Below, piece by piece: positions 8,645 through 17,860 of a DNA stretch of 36,315 nucleotides. The DNA comes from Pseudomonadales bacterium (GTDB lineage: Bacteria > Pseudomonadota > Gammaproteobacteria > Pseudomonadales > Natronospirillaceae), in contig JALJPK010000013.1 in the NCBI GenBank assembly GCA_022968985.1, positions 1 to 36,315 of the forward strand, given 5' to 3'. The position numbers and the translations under genes were made by a program. Numbering within the stretch: the first letter of the stretch is position 1; each line of letters starts with the position of its first letter. A model generated the notes under the pieces. The model was not told the DNA's origin. It saw nothing but the letters and a program-made list of their open reading frames with translations, and did not search any database.

Positions 8645-10465
8645 ATGGAACATACATTATTACATAAAATTACTTATGCAGCATTGGCATGTATTTGTGT
8701 GGTTGCGAGTGTCTACTATTTTAATTTGGGTCTGACAGAAATAAAAGGTAACCGGTTATTATCAAGCCTGCAATCTACTTCTATGCAAATTCATTTAGAA
8801 GATAATAATTTATTTACAGTCACACCCTATTCTGAAATTTCTTATTCCATTAACTCAAATATTAATGAGTCTAGTCTTCACGAAATTAAGGGGGATGGAT
8901 TTTCATTGTTTAGCATTTGGATGGGGTTAAGTTGTTTAATATTATGTTTAATATTTATTTTCATTACTTTTAGCTTTCATCGTATTATTGTGTTTTTATT
9001 CTTATTAAGTATAACCCAAATGTTGGTTTTAATTTATGTGGGTTTCTCTGTAACAGCACATAATTTAGAGCGAACTGTTAAACATGTACAATCACAAAAT
9101 GAGTTACTTAATGAAATTGATAATATTGAACTAAAAAATTATTATATATCCAGTTATTATCAACAGCTTTATAGTAATGCGTATCATCAATTAGATCATT
9201 TCCCGGATAATATTATTGCTTCTATCACAACTAGTGGGCTGCCAAAAGTTGATTTTGAAATTTTAAAAAGTAGTGTTTCCCCTATTACAATCAAAAATGC
9301 AATCCTATTTAACAGTCTGCCATTGAGTATTATTTTATTTGTTATATGTCTTTGGGTTGGCATTAAATACACAATAAAAAAGCGTATGCTTGAGAATATC
9401 CCAACTAGTAAAATTAAAGATTTGATGGTCGGACTAAGTGAAGTAAATGGCACGGCCATACAATATGAGGATCGTAAATTAATCGCCCCTTTAAATGGGT
9501 GTGAATGTTTTTGGTATACATATGATGAAGCAAAAATGGATGTTAATAATAAATGGCATTCTATTCACTCTTACAGCACTTCTAAATTATTTAAATGTAA
9601 AGATGACTCTGGTGCGGAATTATTGGTTAATCCATTAAGGTCTGAAATTTCAACTAAATTCAAAGAAGAAACTATAATTGACAATATTCGTTATACAGTA
9701 AACTATTTACCATTTGGCGAGCCTATATTTTTATTTGGTAATACAAGTGTTACTAGTGCATCCGGTAGGTTAATGATGAAGGCTGAAATTGATCAACCAC
9801 TTATTATAAGTAGTTATAGTGAAGAATCTATAAAACTAAAAAAAGGCATAGTAGCCATGATTATGCTCGGGGTTGTATTTTCTGTTTCCATATTATCTAG
9901 TTTGTTAGGGCTGGTTATGATTGGATCGTTTGAACCTAGTAACTATATATTATTGGCTTTATTAGTGCCTTTGTTTTTTATTTTAATGGTTAGTATTTTA
10001 CATTACTATGATTTGATATTTCTACAAAACAGGGTGGATTGTAATTTTTTAAACATTCAAACATCATTAAAAAAACGATACGACTCATTTGCGAAATTAC
10101 AAAAGTTACTAAAAAGACATATTCCGCAGGAGAAAAAACTATTATCTGTAACAGGTACAATAAGAAATAATATTAAAAGAGTCATTAACATAGAACACTG
10201 CAGTGCAAATCGAATTGATAAAGTTTTGCAACAGTGTAATAAATTCAACAATTACTTTAATACTATTATTGAAAAATACCCAGATTTAAAGACTGATGAG
10301 CTAATTCAATATTTTATAAAACAACAAAATGAAACCGAATATGAAATTAGTTTAATGCGTGCTGCATATAATGATAGCGTAAATAAGTACAACAAAAAAA
10401 TTCAATCATTTTCATATGTATTGTTAGCGAAAAAGTTTAAATTTAATTTAAAAAATCATCTATGA
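8645..10465 (+). CDS. GIDE-LemA fusion membrane protein
   Basis: A 606-residue protein with predicted helices at about 9-28, 88-108, 112-133, 220-240, 402-425 and 433-455. Residues about 251-365 resemble the GIDE/MULAN-type domain known from mitochondrial E3 ligase MUL1 and its bacterial relatives: a PTSKI start, G-x-ALIAPL-like LIAPLNG, CFWYTY and a final FGEPIFLFG. Residues about 455-600 resemble LemA: NRVDCNFLNIQ, LKKRYDSFAKL, KYPDLKTDE, ETEYEISLMRAAYNDSV and YNKKIQSF. Both families have been linked to membranes, but their bacterial biochemistry is not settled. There is no RING domain. The long extracytoplasmic loops (28-88 and 133-220) are not recognisable. It is a single gene facing DUF1697 divergently. 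Confidence 0.8.
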   Translation: MEHTLLHKITYAALACICVVASVYYFNLGLTEIKGNRLLSSLQSTSMQIHLEDNNLFTVTPYSEISYSINSNINESSLHEIKGDGFSLFSIWMGLSCLILCLIFIFITFSFHRIIVFLFLLSITQMLVLIYVGFSVTAHNLERTVKHVQSQNELLNEIDNIELKNYYISSYYQQLYSNAYHQLDHFPDNIIASITTSGLPKVDFEILKSSVSPITIKNAILFNSLPLSIILFVICLWVGIKYTIKKRMLENIPTSKIKDLMVGLSEVNGTAIQYEDRKLIAPLNGCECFWYTYDEAKMDVNNKWHSIHSYSTSKLFKCKDDSGAELLVNPLRSEISTKFKEETIIDNIRYTVNYLPFGEPIFLFGNTSVTSASGRLMMKAEIDQPLIISSYSEESIKLKKGIVAMIMLGVVFSVSILSSLLGLVMIGSFEPSNYILLALLVPLFFILMVSILHYYDLIFLQNRVDCNFLNIQTSLKKRYDSFAKLQKLLKRHIPQEKKLLSVTGTIRNNIKRVINIEHCSANRIDKVLQQCNKFNNYFNTIIEKYPDLKTDELIQYFIKQQNETEYEISLMRAAYNDSVNKYNKKIQSFSYVLLAKKFKFNLKNHL

Positions 10466-10535
10466 TTACAATTAATTAATTCAATAATAAGACAGTTTTT
10501 TCGGTTTTCTTATAAATCGGATACAATCTTGTTGG

Positions 10536-10556
10536 GGGTTGATAAAAATACAACCC
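10536..10556. terminator. Weak hairpin between convergent genes
   Basis: GGGTTG (10536-10541) and CAACCC (10551-10556) form a 6-bp stem with a nine-base loop between the convergent GIDE-LemA and VOC genes. The T-run after it is poor (TTATTATTG), so terminator function is only a possibility. Confidence 0.3.
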
Positions 10557-10591
10557 TTATTATTGATAAATATTTAATACTCAGCCCTTTT

Positions 10592-10975
10592 TTAATTGCT
10601 TTTAATCTGCAAATCAAATTTTTCACTGTCTTTAAACTCAATAAAATTACCGTCTGGGTCCATAAATCGCGCTACCGTTCCCCAATCAAATTCTACATAA
10701 TCCACAACTACGTCTTTATCACGTAATAATTGTGTCGTTTGTTTAACATCCACAACGTTCATTCGAAGTACAGTGGGGTTTTGCTCTTTTGTTTTACCCA
10801 ACAAGTTGGCTTCGCCTTCGCGTTCAACCATTAAATACGCACCACCAAAATCAAATGAGGTTAAATCAGGGCTTAAAATTTCAATTTTTAATTCTAAAAT
10901 GTCACGATAAAATGCAACACATTGTTCGTAATTTTGTGTATGTAGAATAATACCTGTTCGCTCTATTTTGATCAT
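10592..10975 (-). CDS. VOC (glyoxalase/bleomycin resistance) family protein
   Basis: A 127-residue protein of the vicinal-oxygen-chelate fold with two beta-alpha-beta-beta-beta modules. The first has YEQCVAFYRDILEL, and the second ends DPDGNFIEFKD, with the Glu of FIEF in the usual metal-ligand position. His12 (ILHT) could be a second ligand. The start at 10975 has GGAG seven bases upstream and places the conserved module near residue 5; the longer reading to 11035 adds 20 residues without family character. The substrate cannot be read from the sequence. Confidence 0.85.
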   Translation of the reverse strand: MIKIERTGIILHTQNYEQCVAFYRDILELKIEILSPDLTSFDFGGAYLMVEREGEANLLGKTKEQNPTVLRMNVVDVKQTTQLLRDKDVVVDYVEFDWGTVARFMDPDGNFIEFKDSEKFDLQIKSN

Positions 10976-11331
10976 TGTTGTCTCCGTGCAAATAATAAAA
11001 GGGGTTGTTTTAAATTTGTGTGAAAAGCGGTGCAATTAATTGTTTTTGACAATACAACTCAAAACCATGTTTATGCTGTTTAACTAATATACATAATCAA
11101 ATTCGATATTTAAAGACAGTCATATAATAAATTGATTTAAACAGAATATTGACTCGTAAACGGCAATAACGCATTAATTTTTTTTGGTTAATGTTATAAA
11201 CTTTGCTTATAAAATGATCAATCTTGTATCTATCTACGACTTATATGCAAAAAAAGCAGGCGTTTTTTAAGTTAAGATAATAATTTTCACAAAAATCCGT
11301 TAGAATTGGCCCATTCGAAAAAGGTGCAGCA
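10976..11331. other. Intergenic region between VOC gene and MATE gene
   Basis: A 356-bp AT-rich stretch between divergent genes, so it must hold both promoters. It contains a CATTAA/TTAATG inverted repeat (11172-11193) and a TATAAA at 11208-11213 that could be the -10 of the MATE promoter. I see no ORF worth reporting. Confidence 0.4.
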
Positions 11332-12744
11332 ATGAGTCAATCGAGCCAAACATATCAATTAGGCCACATGCCAATGAACCGCCTGTTCATTAAAATGGCA
11401 GTGCCTATTATTTTAGCGTTATTAGTCAGTGGTCTTTATAACGTGGTCGACATCAAGTTTGTGGCTATGCTCGGCGATGAATCCGCCCTTGCGGGTGTGC
11501 AACTTATTTTCCCCGTACAAATGTTAATGTTTTCAATTGCCGCCCTCATTGGTGCCGGTGCTGCTTCTATTATTTCGCGTTCGTTAGGTGCTAGAGACTT
11601 TGATCGAGCCAACCAAGCAGCTGTTATGGCGCTGGCGCTGGTTGTATTTTTAGGTCTTGTTATTTCAGTTGTTGTTTATTTTTTATGTGATCAAATGCTG
11701 GTGGCGCTTGGTGCTAAAGCAGGCGGTGAGATATTCACTCAAGCCAAAGATTATGTATTACCCATTATTTATGGCGCCGTGTTTATGCTCAGTGTGGGTG
11801 TGATGAACGATTTATTTCGCTCCGAAGGCAAAGTAAAATACATGATGGTTTTGCTGATAGTATCTGCATTAAGCAATATTGCGTTAGATCCATTTTTTAT
11901 GTTTCAAAGTGAGTCAGGTTTTGGTTTAGGTTTGGGCGTAGCAGGCGCTTCTTGGGCCACTTTATGTGCACAAATATTGGCGACTATTATTGGTGTTATT
12001 TTCTATCTGAATAAACACACCCAGATCAAAATTCATATTAAATACCTAAAATTTCAATTTCAAGATATTAAGAACATCCTATTATTGGGTTTCCCCATCT
12101 TTTTAACCCATGCCGGTGTGTCGATTATCATTATGTTAGCCAACAAAGCGTTGTCTGATATAGCAGTGGATGACACTGACAGCGCCTCGTATATTGGTGC
12201 TTATGGGGTGTTAGCACGGGTGTATATGTTCTGTGTTCTACCAAGCATTGCTATGATGATTACCTTCCAAACAATTGCGGGTTACAACTTTGGTGCCAAG
12301 CAGTTTAAGCGAGTACATGAGTCGATTGTAGTAAGTATCAAAATTGTAGGGATCTATTCAATTGGCGTCACGTTACTCATGTTATTGGCGCCACAGTTAG
12401 TATTTAGCGGATTTTACGATGACCAAGCCAGCATAGAGTTAGTGTCAAAAATGGCAGGTATTGTATTTATTGGATTCCCACTAGCGGGTGTATTTTTGAT
12501 ATTAACTGCTTATTTTCAGTCAGCAGGGCACGCAAGACCCGCACTTATATTTTCAATGGCTAAAACTTACGCGTTCCAAATGCCATTGGTAGTTGCATTG
12601 CCTTATTTTATGGGCATAGACGGTGTATTTTATGCGTATCCGACTGCTGATGTGATTGCCATACTGTTAGTCAGTGTTTACAGCGTGAAGGAATTTTCGA
12701 AGTTATTAAAGATGGAAAAAGAGATTGAGCCTACAGGGGTTTAA
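11332..12744 (+). CDS. MATE family multidrug efflux transporter
   Basis: A 470-residue protein with about twelve membrane helices in two homologous halves. The start GHMPMNRLFIKMAVPIILALLVSGLYNVVD is characteristic of the DinF/MepA-like branch, followed by GAGAASIISRSLGARD and, in the second half, a matching GAYGVLARVYMF and FNYG-like GYNFGAKQF. These proteins export cationic drugs or other organics in exchange for H+ or Na+. AAAGGTG lies before the ATG. The gene stands alone; two small palindromes follow the stop codon. Confidence 0.93.
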   Translation: MSQSSQTYQLGHMPMNRLFIKMAVPIILALLVSGLYNVVDIKFVAMLGDESALAGVQLIFPVQMLMFSIAALIGAGAASIISRSLGARDFDRANQAAVMALALVVFLGLVISVVVYFLCDQMLVALGAKAGGEIFTQAKDYVLPIIYGAVFMLSVGVMNDLFRSEGKVKYMMVLLIVSALSNIALDPFFMFQSESGFGLGLGVAGASWATLCAQILATIIGVIFYLNKHTQIKIHIKYLKFQFQDIKNILLLGFPIFLTHAGVSIIIMLANKALSDIAVDDTDSASYIGAYGVLARVYMFCVLPSIAMMITFQTIAGYNFGAKQFKRVHESIVVSIKIVGIYSIGVTLLMLLAPQLVFSGFYDDQASIELVSKMAGIVFIGFPLAGVFLILTAYFQSAGHARPALIFSMAKTYAFQMPLVVALPYFMGIDGVFYAYPTADVIAILLVSVYSVKEFSKLLKMEKEIEPTGV

Positions 12745-12757
12745 AGCAGATAGTCGT

Positions 12758-12791
12758 CACATTATATAATGTGGGTGAGAGCTTGCTCTCA
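12758..12791. repeat. Two adjacent perfect palindromes after the MATE gene
   Basis: CACATTATATAATGTG (12758-12773) is a perfect 16-bp palindrome. TGAGAGC-TT-GCTCTCA (12776-12791) is a perfect 7-bp hairpin next to it. No strong T-run follows, so they may be a dispersed palindromic repeat or a weak terminator rather than a classical terminator. Confidence 0.6.
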
Positions 12792-12868
12792 TGTATTTAT
12801 TATCTATAAAAGCAAACTTTCCTCTACAAACTACAAATCAAACAATTAACTTGCTGTAATTAACTCCT

Positions 12869-13189
12869 ATGAAAGCACATTGTTTACCCGAAGTTCAAAG
12901 AAGTTTTACTACTGCCAAACAGATATTTGTCGATCAAAAAACAATCGGTTTGACACTTTTATATTCGTTCACATCTCAACAATACGCCCTTAATTTTAGT
13001 CAAAAAAACGATCATTTTGATAAACCAATATCCCTACGTTTAAAAAACAATGTATACCATTGTGAACTTCGCACGAATATAGATTTCAACATTAAAAGCA
13101 TTCAATGTTTCGAAGAACGTTATAGCGTAATGGTCAGTGAATACGAGGGTATACTGGTTAAATTAAGGTTTCGTTTTGCCTCTGTTTAA
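12869..13189 (+). CDS. Small hypothetical protein
   Basis: A 106-residue predicted soluble protein without signal peptide or membrane segment. No family is recognised. It is basic and beta-rich, with three cysteines (residue 5, then YHCEL and IQCFE). The ribosome-binding site before the ATG is poor, which lowers confidence. It lies alone between the MATE gene and the convergent hydrolase. Its codon use resembles the neighbours. Confidence 0.45.
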   Translation: MKAHCLPEVQRSFTTAKQIFVDQKTIGLTLLYSFTSQQYALNFSQKNDHFDKPISLRLKNNVYHCELRTNIDFNIKSIQCFEERYSVMVSEYEGILVKLRFRFASV

Positions 13190-13267
13190 AATAACTCGAT
13201 TGAGTGTTAACTGACCTTTTAGCCAAATTTAGAACCAAAAACGAACGACAAAAATACAAGGGGTATC

Positions 13268-13288
13268 TACTTTCGACGTCTGAAAGTA
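13268..13288. repeat. Hairpin between convergent genes
   Basis: TACTTTC/GAAAGTA forms a perfect 7-bp stem with a loop that is itself the palindrome GACGTC plus T. There is no T-run on either side, so termination by the classical mechanism is not supported. Confidence 0.4.
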
Positions 13289-13303
13289 CAAATTCAAAAA
13301 AAC

Positions 13304-14095
13304 CTACAAATGTTTATCTATAAACGCTAATGAATGCCTATTAAATAAGTCAGGCTGTTCGACGTTACATACATGTCCACAATTTTTAATGATGTGTAAG
13401 ATTGAGTTTTTATGTAGGTTTACAATTTGTTTGGCAGGTTTTAAAAACATGTGATCTTCATGACCCATGATATATAAAGTAGGTGTTTTTAATTCTTTTT
13501 TTCTAAAAACATCCATCAGTTGATTAACATCTTGGGCTAATTTAAACCAACGGATAAATTCTTTTTGATTTAAGCGTTTTGCTTCACGTACAAATAAATT
13601 TCGTGACTCTTGATGGTGTTTTCTTGGCATCATAATATAAGCAAATAAACGATATAACCACATGTAAGGCACACAATGCTTAAATGTATTACCTGAAAAT
13701 ATTAAAATTATACTGCGCAGATCAAATCGAGTAATAGCTCCACCTAAGGTCATACTCTTTACACGATTTGGGGCCATCAGTGCGATATTACTGATGATAA
13801 TAGTGCCCAAGGAAATACCCACAAAATGCGCCTGGGTAATATCATTGTGATCAAGCACATTAAGGATATCTTGTGAGATATGATCAAAACAATAGTTTTT
13901 ATCCGCAAGTGAAAGCATTTGGTTTGATTTACCATGCCCACGCAGATCCAATAACAACACATTATGTTCTTTTTGGTAAACTCGAAGTTGTCGGAACCAA
14001 ATAGCGGAGCTTCCGCCAGCACCATGGATAAATACAACCCATGATTGATTGGTTTTGTGTGGATATATACTGTGGGAAAGAATGATATTGCTCAT
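13304..14095 (-). CDS. Alpha/beta-fold hydrolase
   Basis: A 263-residue soluble hydrolase. Visible features are the oxyanion-hole motif HGAGG at about residues 24-28, DLRGHGKS at 50-57, the nucleophile elbow GISLG with Ser95, the acidic residue Asp214 in GHEDHMF, and the catalytic His241 in NCGHVCNVEQP. The complete triad suggests an active esterase, lipase or C-C hydrolase; the substrate is unknown. The start follows an AGG about 14 bases upstream, which is not strong. It is transcribed convergently to the small hypothetical gene. Confidence 0.9.
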   Translation of the reverse strand: MSNIILSHSIYPHKTNQSWVVFIHGAGGSSAIWFRQLRVYQKEHNVLLLDLRGHGKSNQMLSLADKNYCFDHISQDILNVLDHNDITQAHFVGISLGTIIISNIALMAPNRVKSMTLGGAITRFDLRSIILIFSGNTFKHCVPYMWLYRLFAYIMMPRKHHQESRNLFVREAKRLNQKEFIRWFKLAQDVNQLMDVFRKKELKTPTLYIMGHEDHMFLKPAKQIVNLHKNSILHIIKNCGHVCNVEQPDLFNRHSLAFIDKHL

Positions 14096-14380
14096 ATGCG
14101 AAGGCTACCTAATATCCATTGTGTAAACAAGCTAAGATTCGAGCAATTAAGCAAAATAGAGGTCACTATAGGTAAAAATCAACTAAGGTCACCCACTTTT
14201 ACTAACAACATAGAAAGGCGCTCGACTAATTGGGGTTAAATTTAAGGATTGGCAAAATTTTGAAAAGGCCGTTTTCCAAAAACTCTGACCTTTTGACATT
14301 ACATTTGATTTAGATCCCAGTAAAATATAAACAGCTTATTAATACATTTACGAAAACAGCCCCCAATTAAAGGAGTAATC

Positions 14381-15111
14381 ATGTCCCCCATAGTTTTAGT
14401 GACAGGAGCAAGTCGAGGAATCGGTGCTGCAACAGCAAAACATTTAGCGAAACAAGGTTATTCGGTGTGTGTTAATTATATTTCAAATGAAGTGAGGCGA
14501 ATAAAGTAGTAACTGAAATTAAAAGTAATGCTGGGATCGCAATTGCCGTAAAGGCAGATGTATCAATTGAGGCAGATGTTATTCATCTTTTTAATACGAT
14601 CGATAACAGATTAGGAAAAATTACACATTTAGTTAACAATGCAGGCATATTACTGCCACAAATGCCTGTTAGTGAAATGAGTGCAGATAGAATTAATAAA
14701 ATATTTAGCACTAATGTCACCAGTTATTTTTTATGTTGTAAAGAAGCTATCAATAGAATGGAGTGCGGTGGTTCTATTGTGAATGTTTCGTCTGCCGCTG
14801 CAAGGTTAGGCTCTCCGGGTGAGTATATTGATTACGCAGCATCCAAAGGAGCCATCGATACATTAACGATTGGTTTGTCACTTGAAGTTGCAAGTAAAAA
14901 TATACGTGTAAATTGTGTGAGGCCAGGATTTATTTATACCGATATGCATGCAGATGGTGGTGAAGCCAATCGAGTTGAAAGGGTGATACCTTTGATATCA
15001 TTACGCCGTGGTGGTACACCTGAAGAAGTGGCGGCTTCCATCGCCTTTCTTTTATCAGATGATACCGCATTTATTACGGGAACGTTTATAGATATAGCGG
15101 GTGGAAAATAA
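14381..15111 (+). pseudogene. Short-chain dehydrogenase/reductase (SDR) gene with one frameshift
   Basis: It begins at the ATG at 14381 with a strong AAGGAG, and encodes the NAD(P)-binding TGASRGIG near the N-terminus. The frame stops at TAG 14507-14509. A second frame, open from 14491 to the stop at 15109-15111, continues the same protein: LVNNAG, NVSSAAARLGS, the catalytic YAASK and the C-terminal GTFIDIAGG. The total, 731 bases, is one short of a multiple of three, so one base is missing between 14491 and 14506. All catalytic motifs are otherwise intact, so the lesion is recent or is a sequencing error. It is closest to FabG-like/glucose-1-dehydrogenase-like SDRs. Confidence 0.85.
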
Positions 15112-15194
15112 TTGAAGAAAAAAAATCGAGATAAAGACATTTTTTCTAAACGTAGATAGCCACAAGGCTGTTGTAAAAAATAACGAGATGTAAC

Positions 15195-16481
15195 ATGTTA
15201 AAAATACTAAAACTCACATTTTTATTATTAATGTATTCGTGTAGTTCACCTGACAATCACTTTGTCAGTATTGAAAAATCAATTCAGTATAATGTTGAAT
15301 TTGATGATAAAAATAAAATATTAGAAATAAATATCGATATTGCAGATGGGTATGCACTATTAGAAAATGAATTTAGTCTGACGATTAATAATGATAAAGT
15401 AACCGATTTTAAAGTTGAATCATCTCAACCTATATCGAATGGTGATGATTTTTTTGGGGTAGCAACCAATCTGTATAAAGGGCATGTCAAATTAGTATAT
15501 CCGTATTCTTCAGATAAAATATATGAAATGTCATTATCCCTTCAAACCTCATTTCAGCAACAGGTATTTTTTGATTTACCTAGAATAATTTTATTCGATA
15601 GAGGGGTTATTAATAATTTTGAATCTATAAATAAAACAACAATTAAACAAAAAAACACTCTGGATTTCTCATATACATTTGATTCTAAAAACGAACAGAT
15701 AATCATACAATGGCAAGGCGATAAAAATGAGAAGATATTTCTAAATGACTTTTCATTTGGGTTTAATGGTTTGCCAGTACCTAAACAAGTGATAGATTTT
15801 AAAGGGGCTAATTCAATTGGACCTAATTATATAAATGCAGATAAAGAACTCGCATATTTTGAAGAGAAAATGACAACGACTATCCCAGTGTACAAAACTA
15901 AATTAGGCGATTTATTTGTTACTTATTCATACTGCCCAAAAGGTTTAGAATGTAATGTATTAATAAACAACAAGTTTGTCTGCCTTTCTAATAAAAAATG
16001 CATCGATAAAAAATTCAATGTATTTATGCTTAAATTCGAAATGGGTTCGTCATCCGATTTAGAATTAAAAGAATATAACCAAACACGAGATCTATTATTT
16101 AAGGAACATTTAAGTCAAATTAAAAATGATGAGATAGAAAAAAACAAATGGATAAACTATCTAAATATCGATTTTGATACGTACATTAAAGGAAATAGAG
16201 TATTTTTAGCGGTGGACGCACAATGGAGTATTGATTCTCAAGTTAATAAAAAAATTGCTATGACTGAATCGTTTTACAAATTATCTAAAAGTGAGAATGT
16301 TAAATTAGTGGCTGCGGATCATACATATTTCTATGCAAATACTCAAAATCTTCTAGAGCGATATAATAGGACAGAAGTGCCATTGTATATTTTATTTATA
16401 CCTGGTTATGAGCCTTACATATTTCCTAACAAATTAGGGGAAAATACATTAATCGATATGATGTTAAAGATACCCAATTAG
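15195..16481 (+). CDS. DsbD-like lipoprotein with cysteine-less thioredoxin domain
   Basis: A 428-residue protein with a short signal ending MYSC-SS (Cys16), a borderline lipobox. Residues about 30-125 resemble the N-terminal (alpha) domain of DsbD: IADGYALLENEFSL, then DDFFGVATNLYKG. The CxxxxxC pair of that domain is absent here. A second, similar beta-rich region (about 150-285) carries a CPKGLEC pair (Cys247 and Cys253) with the same five-residue spacing. Residues about 330-428 resemble the C-terminal thioredoxin-like domain (VFLAVDAQW, then TEVPLYILFIPG), but the active-site WCxxC reads WSIDS (Ser345 and Ser348). The eight-helix electron-carrying domain of DsbD is missing. A redox enzyme in the classical sense is therefore unlikely. 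It follows the SDR pseudogene by 83 bp. Confidence 0.65.
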   Translation: MLKILKLTFLLLMYSCSSPDNHFVSIEKSIQYNVEFDDKNKILEINIDIADGYALLENEFSLTINNDKVTDFKVESSQPISNGDDFFGVATNLYKGHVKLVYPYSSDKIYEMSLSLQTSFQQQVFFDLPRIILFDRGVINNFESINKTTIKQKNTLDFSYTFDSKNEQIIIQWQGDKNEKIFLNDFSFGFNGLPVPKQVIDFKGANSIGPNYINADKELAYFEEKMTTTIPVYKTKLGDLFVTYSYCPKGLECNVLINNKFVCLSNKKCIDKKFNVFMLKFEMGSSSDLELKEYNQTRDLLFKEHLSQIKNDEIEKNKWINYLNIDFDTYIKGNRVFLAVDAQWSIDSQVNKKIAMTESFYKLSKSENVKLVAADHTYFYANTQNLLERYNRTEVPLYILFIPGYEPYIFPNKLGENTLIDMMLKIPN

Positions 16482-16865
16482 GTGGCAGTGCAATAACAAT
16501 AACAACTTCAGATGTAGGAAAACTAGAATAGGATGTCCTTTATCATTCTATTGCATTTTAAGCCCAAACTGTACCGTTGAAAATAGTTGAAATGGCCTGA
16601 AACATGTGAGTACTTAAAATGAATATAAAAATTCTATTCCAGAAATTAAACCTTTATATTTGTTGTTTGTAACCTGTGCTTTTGTTCTAAATTTAGGTTG
16701 TATTAATTATATTATTGTCACTGGATAAAGTATAGATCACTTTAAAACTCGGATTTAGACCAACAAAACAATAATAGATGTTTATATTTAGATTCGTTAA
16801 TATCGAGTGAGATATTCAGTCGTATCCATATTCATCAACTAAAATCAAAAACAAACGAGACATAC
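16482..16865. other. Intergenic region without recognisable gene
   Basis: A 384-bp AT-rich stretch between two plus-strand genes. I see a weak TAGAAT/ATTCTA inverted repeat near 16526-16552 and no convincing ORF. It presumably contains the promoter of the outer-membrane-type gene. Confidence 0.4.
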
Positions 16866-17507
16866 ATGAAATCACTATTATTAACCTGTTTATTATCTGT
16901 TTTAAGTTGTTTATCTTTAGCACAAGACAATCAAGTTGATGATTATTTAAACAACAGTAAATATTCGATTAATACAACTATTTCACCAGTCAATTTTCCA
17001 CTACCTTTGGCGTTTGGTATTAGTGCTTATTATAAAGTTGATAATAATTGGTCAGTAGGTGTCGATTATTTGCGTAGCAATTTAAAAATTGCATTTTTTG
17101 GATTCGATATCGGTGAATCAACACAATCCAGTTATACACTACAAGTCAAACGTTATTATGGTCAGAGTTTTAATGTAAAAATGGGGTTAGGTACAAGAAA
17201 TACACAAGTATTATTTGGTAAGTCGTTAATTGATTTGGCCAGTGCTAACTATCAGGAAACAGCGGCAGAGTTTAATGCAAAATATATACGAATTGGTTTG
17301 GGTAATGTTTGGCACTTTAAAAAGCAATTTACAGCTGAAGTTGACTGGTTAACAATTGATATACCCGTTAATGCTCAGGTGGTTACCAGCGCTGCGCAAT
17401 ACGCACAATCTGAAGATGGAGCACAAACTATTAAGAGTGCAGAATCGATTATTAAATATTTTCCAAGCGGTAGTATTCTAAAAATTAATCTGGGGATTGT
17501 ATTTTGA
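16866..17507 (+). CDS. Predicted outer-membrane beta-barrel protein
   Basis: A 213-residue protein with a clear signal peptide (MKSLLLTCLLSVLSCLSLAQ, cleavage after about residue 19). The mature part alternates hydrophobic and polar residues in segments such as GISAYYKVDNNWSVGVDYL and NVKMGLGTRN. The last residue is Phe in LKINLGIVF, the C-terminal signature used by the BAM machinery. This pattern fits a small eight-stranded barrel. No specific family is recognised. It is flanked by long gaps, so it is probably transcribed alone. Confidence 0.7.
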   Translation: MKSLLLTCLLSVLSCLSLAQDNQVDDYLNNSKYSINTTISPVNFPLPLAFGISAYYKVDNNWSVGVDYLRSNLKIAFFGFDIGESTQSSYTLQVKRYYGQSFNVKMGLGTRNTQVLFGKSLIDLASANYQETAAEFNAKYIRIGLGNVWHFKKQFTAEVDWLTIDIPVNAQVVTSAAQYAQSEDGAQTIKSAESIIKYFPSGSILKINLGIVF

Positions 17508-17860
17508 GGATAATGCTAAATTAAGTGCTAATTTTGCCTTTTAATCCCATACTTGTTAAATCGTTTTAACCCTGCTAAACCATTTTCAACTCACTCATTT
17601 CTTTTACAAATAAAATTCAAATTTCACTGACTATTTTTAATTTTCGACTTCAAGCTTCAAATAAATACAATTATTCACTTAATTACACAATCACTTTTTA
17701 TAGAATATAGGCCATATTCACACTAAATAACTACATTTTTTAAGAATTTAGTTCGAAGTCTTTATAATGGGTTTACCGATTATGGGTGATAAGCTTATTT
17801 TGATTTTGATAGCTATTAAGAAGCTAAACTATAAATAATATTAATCAATTGGGTTAAATT
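17508..17860. other. Intergenic region upstream of the histidine kinase
   Basis: A 353-bp AT-rich stretch. I see a short direct repeat of A-T-A/T-A-T-GGGT around 17766-17790 and no ORF. It should hold the promoter of the kinase/HD-GYP operon. Confidence 0.4.

Noticed and set aside
9196-9459. Minus-strand 87-codon frame inside the GIDE-LemA gene
   Set aside because: Antisense shadow of a gene with clear domain motifs on the plus strand.
13777-14037. Minus-strand 86-codon frame inside the hydrolase gene
   Set aside because: Out-of-frame shadow of the alpha/beta hydrolase, whose catalytic triad is complete.
14045-14239. Plus-strand 64-codon frame upstream of the SDR pseudogene
   Set aside because: It overlaps the start of the hydrolase on the other strand, has no ribosome-binding site and is not protein-like.
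17508-17860. Possible cyclic-di-GMP riboswitch before the kinase/HD-GYP operon
   Set aside because: None of the conserved riboswitch core sequences could be found in this gap.
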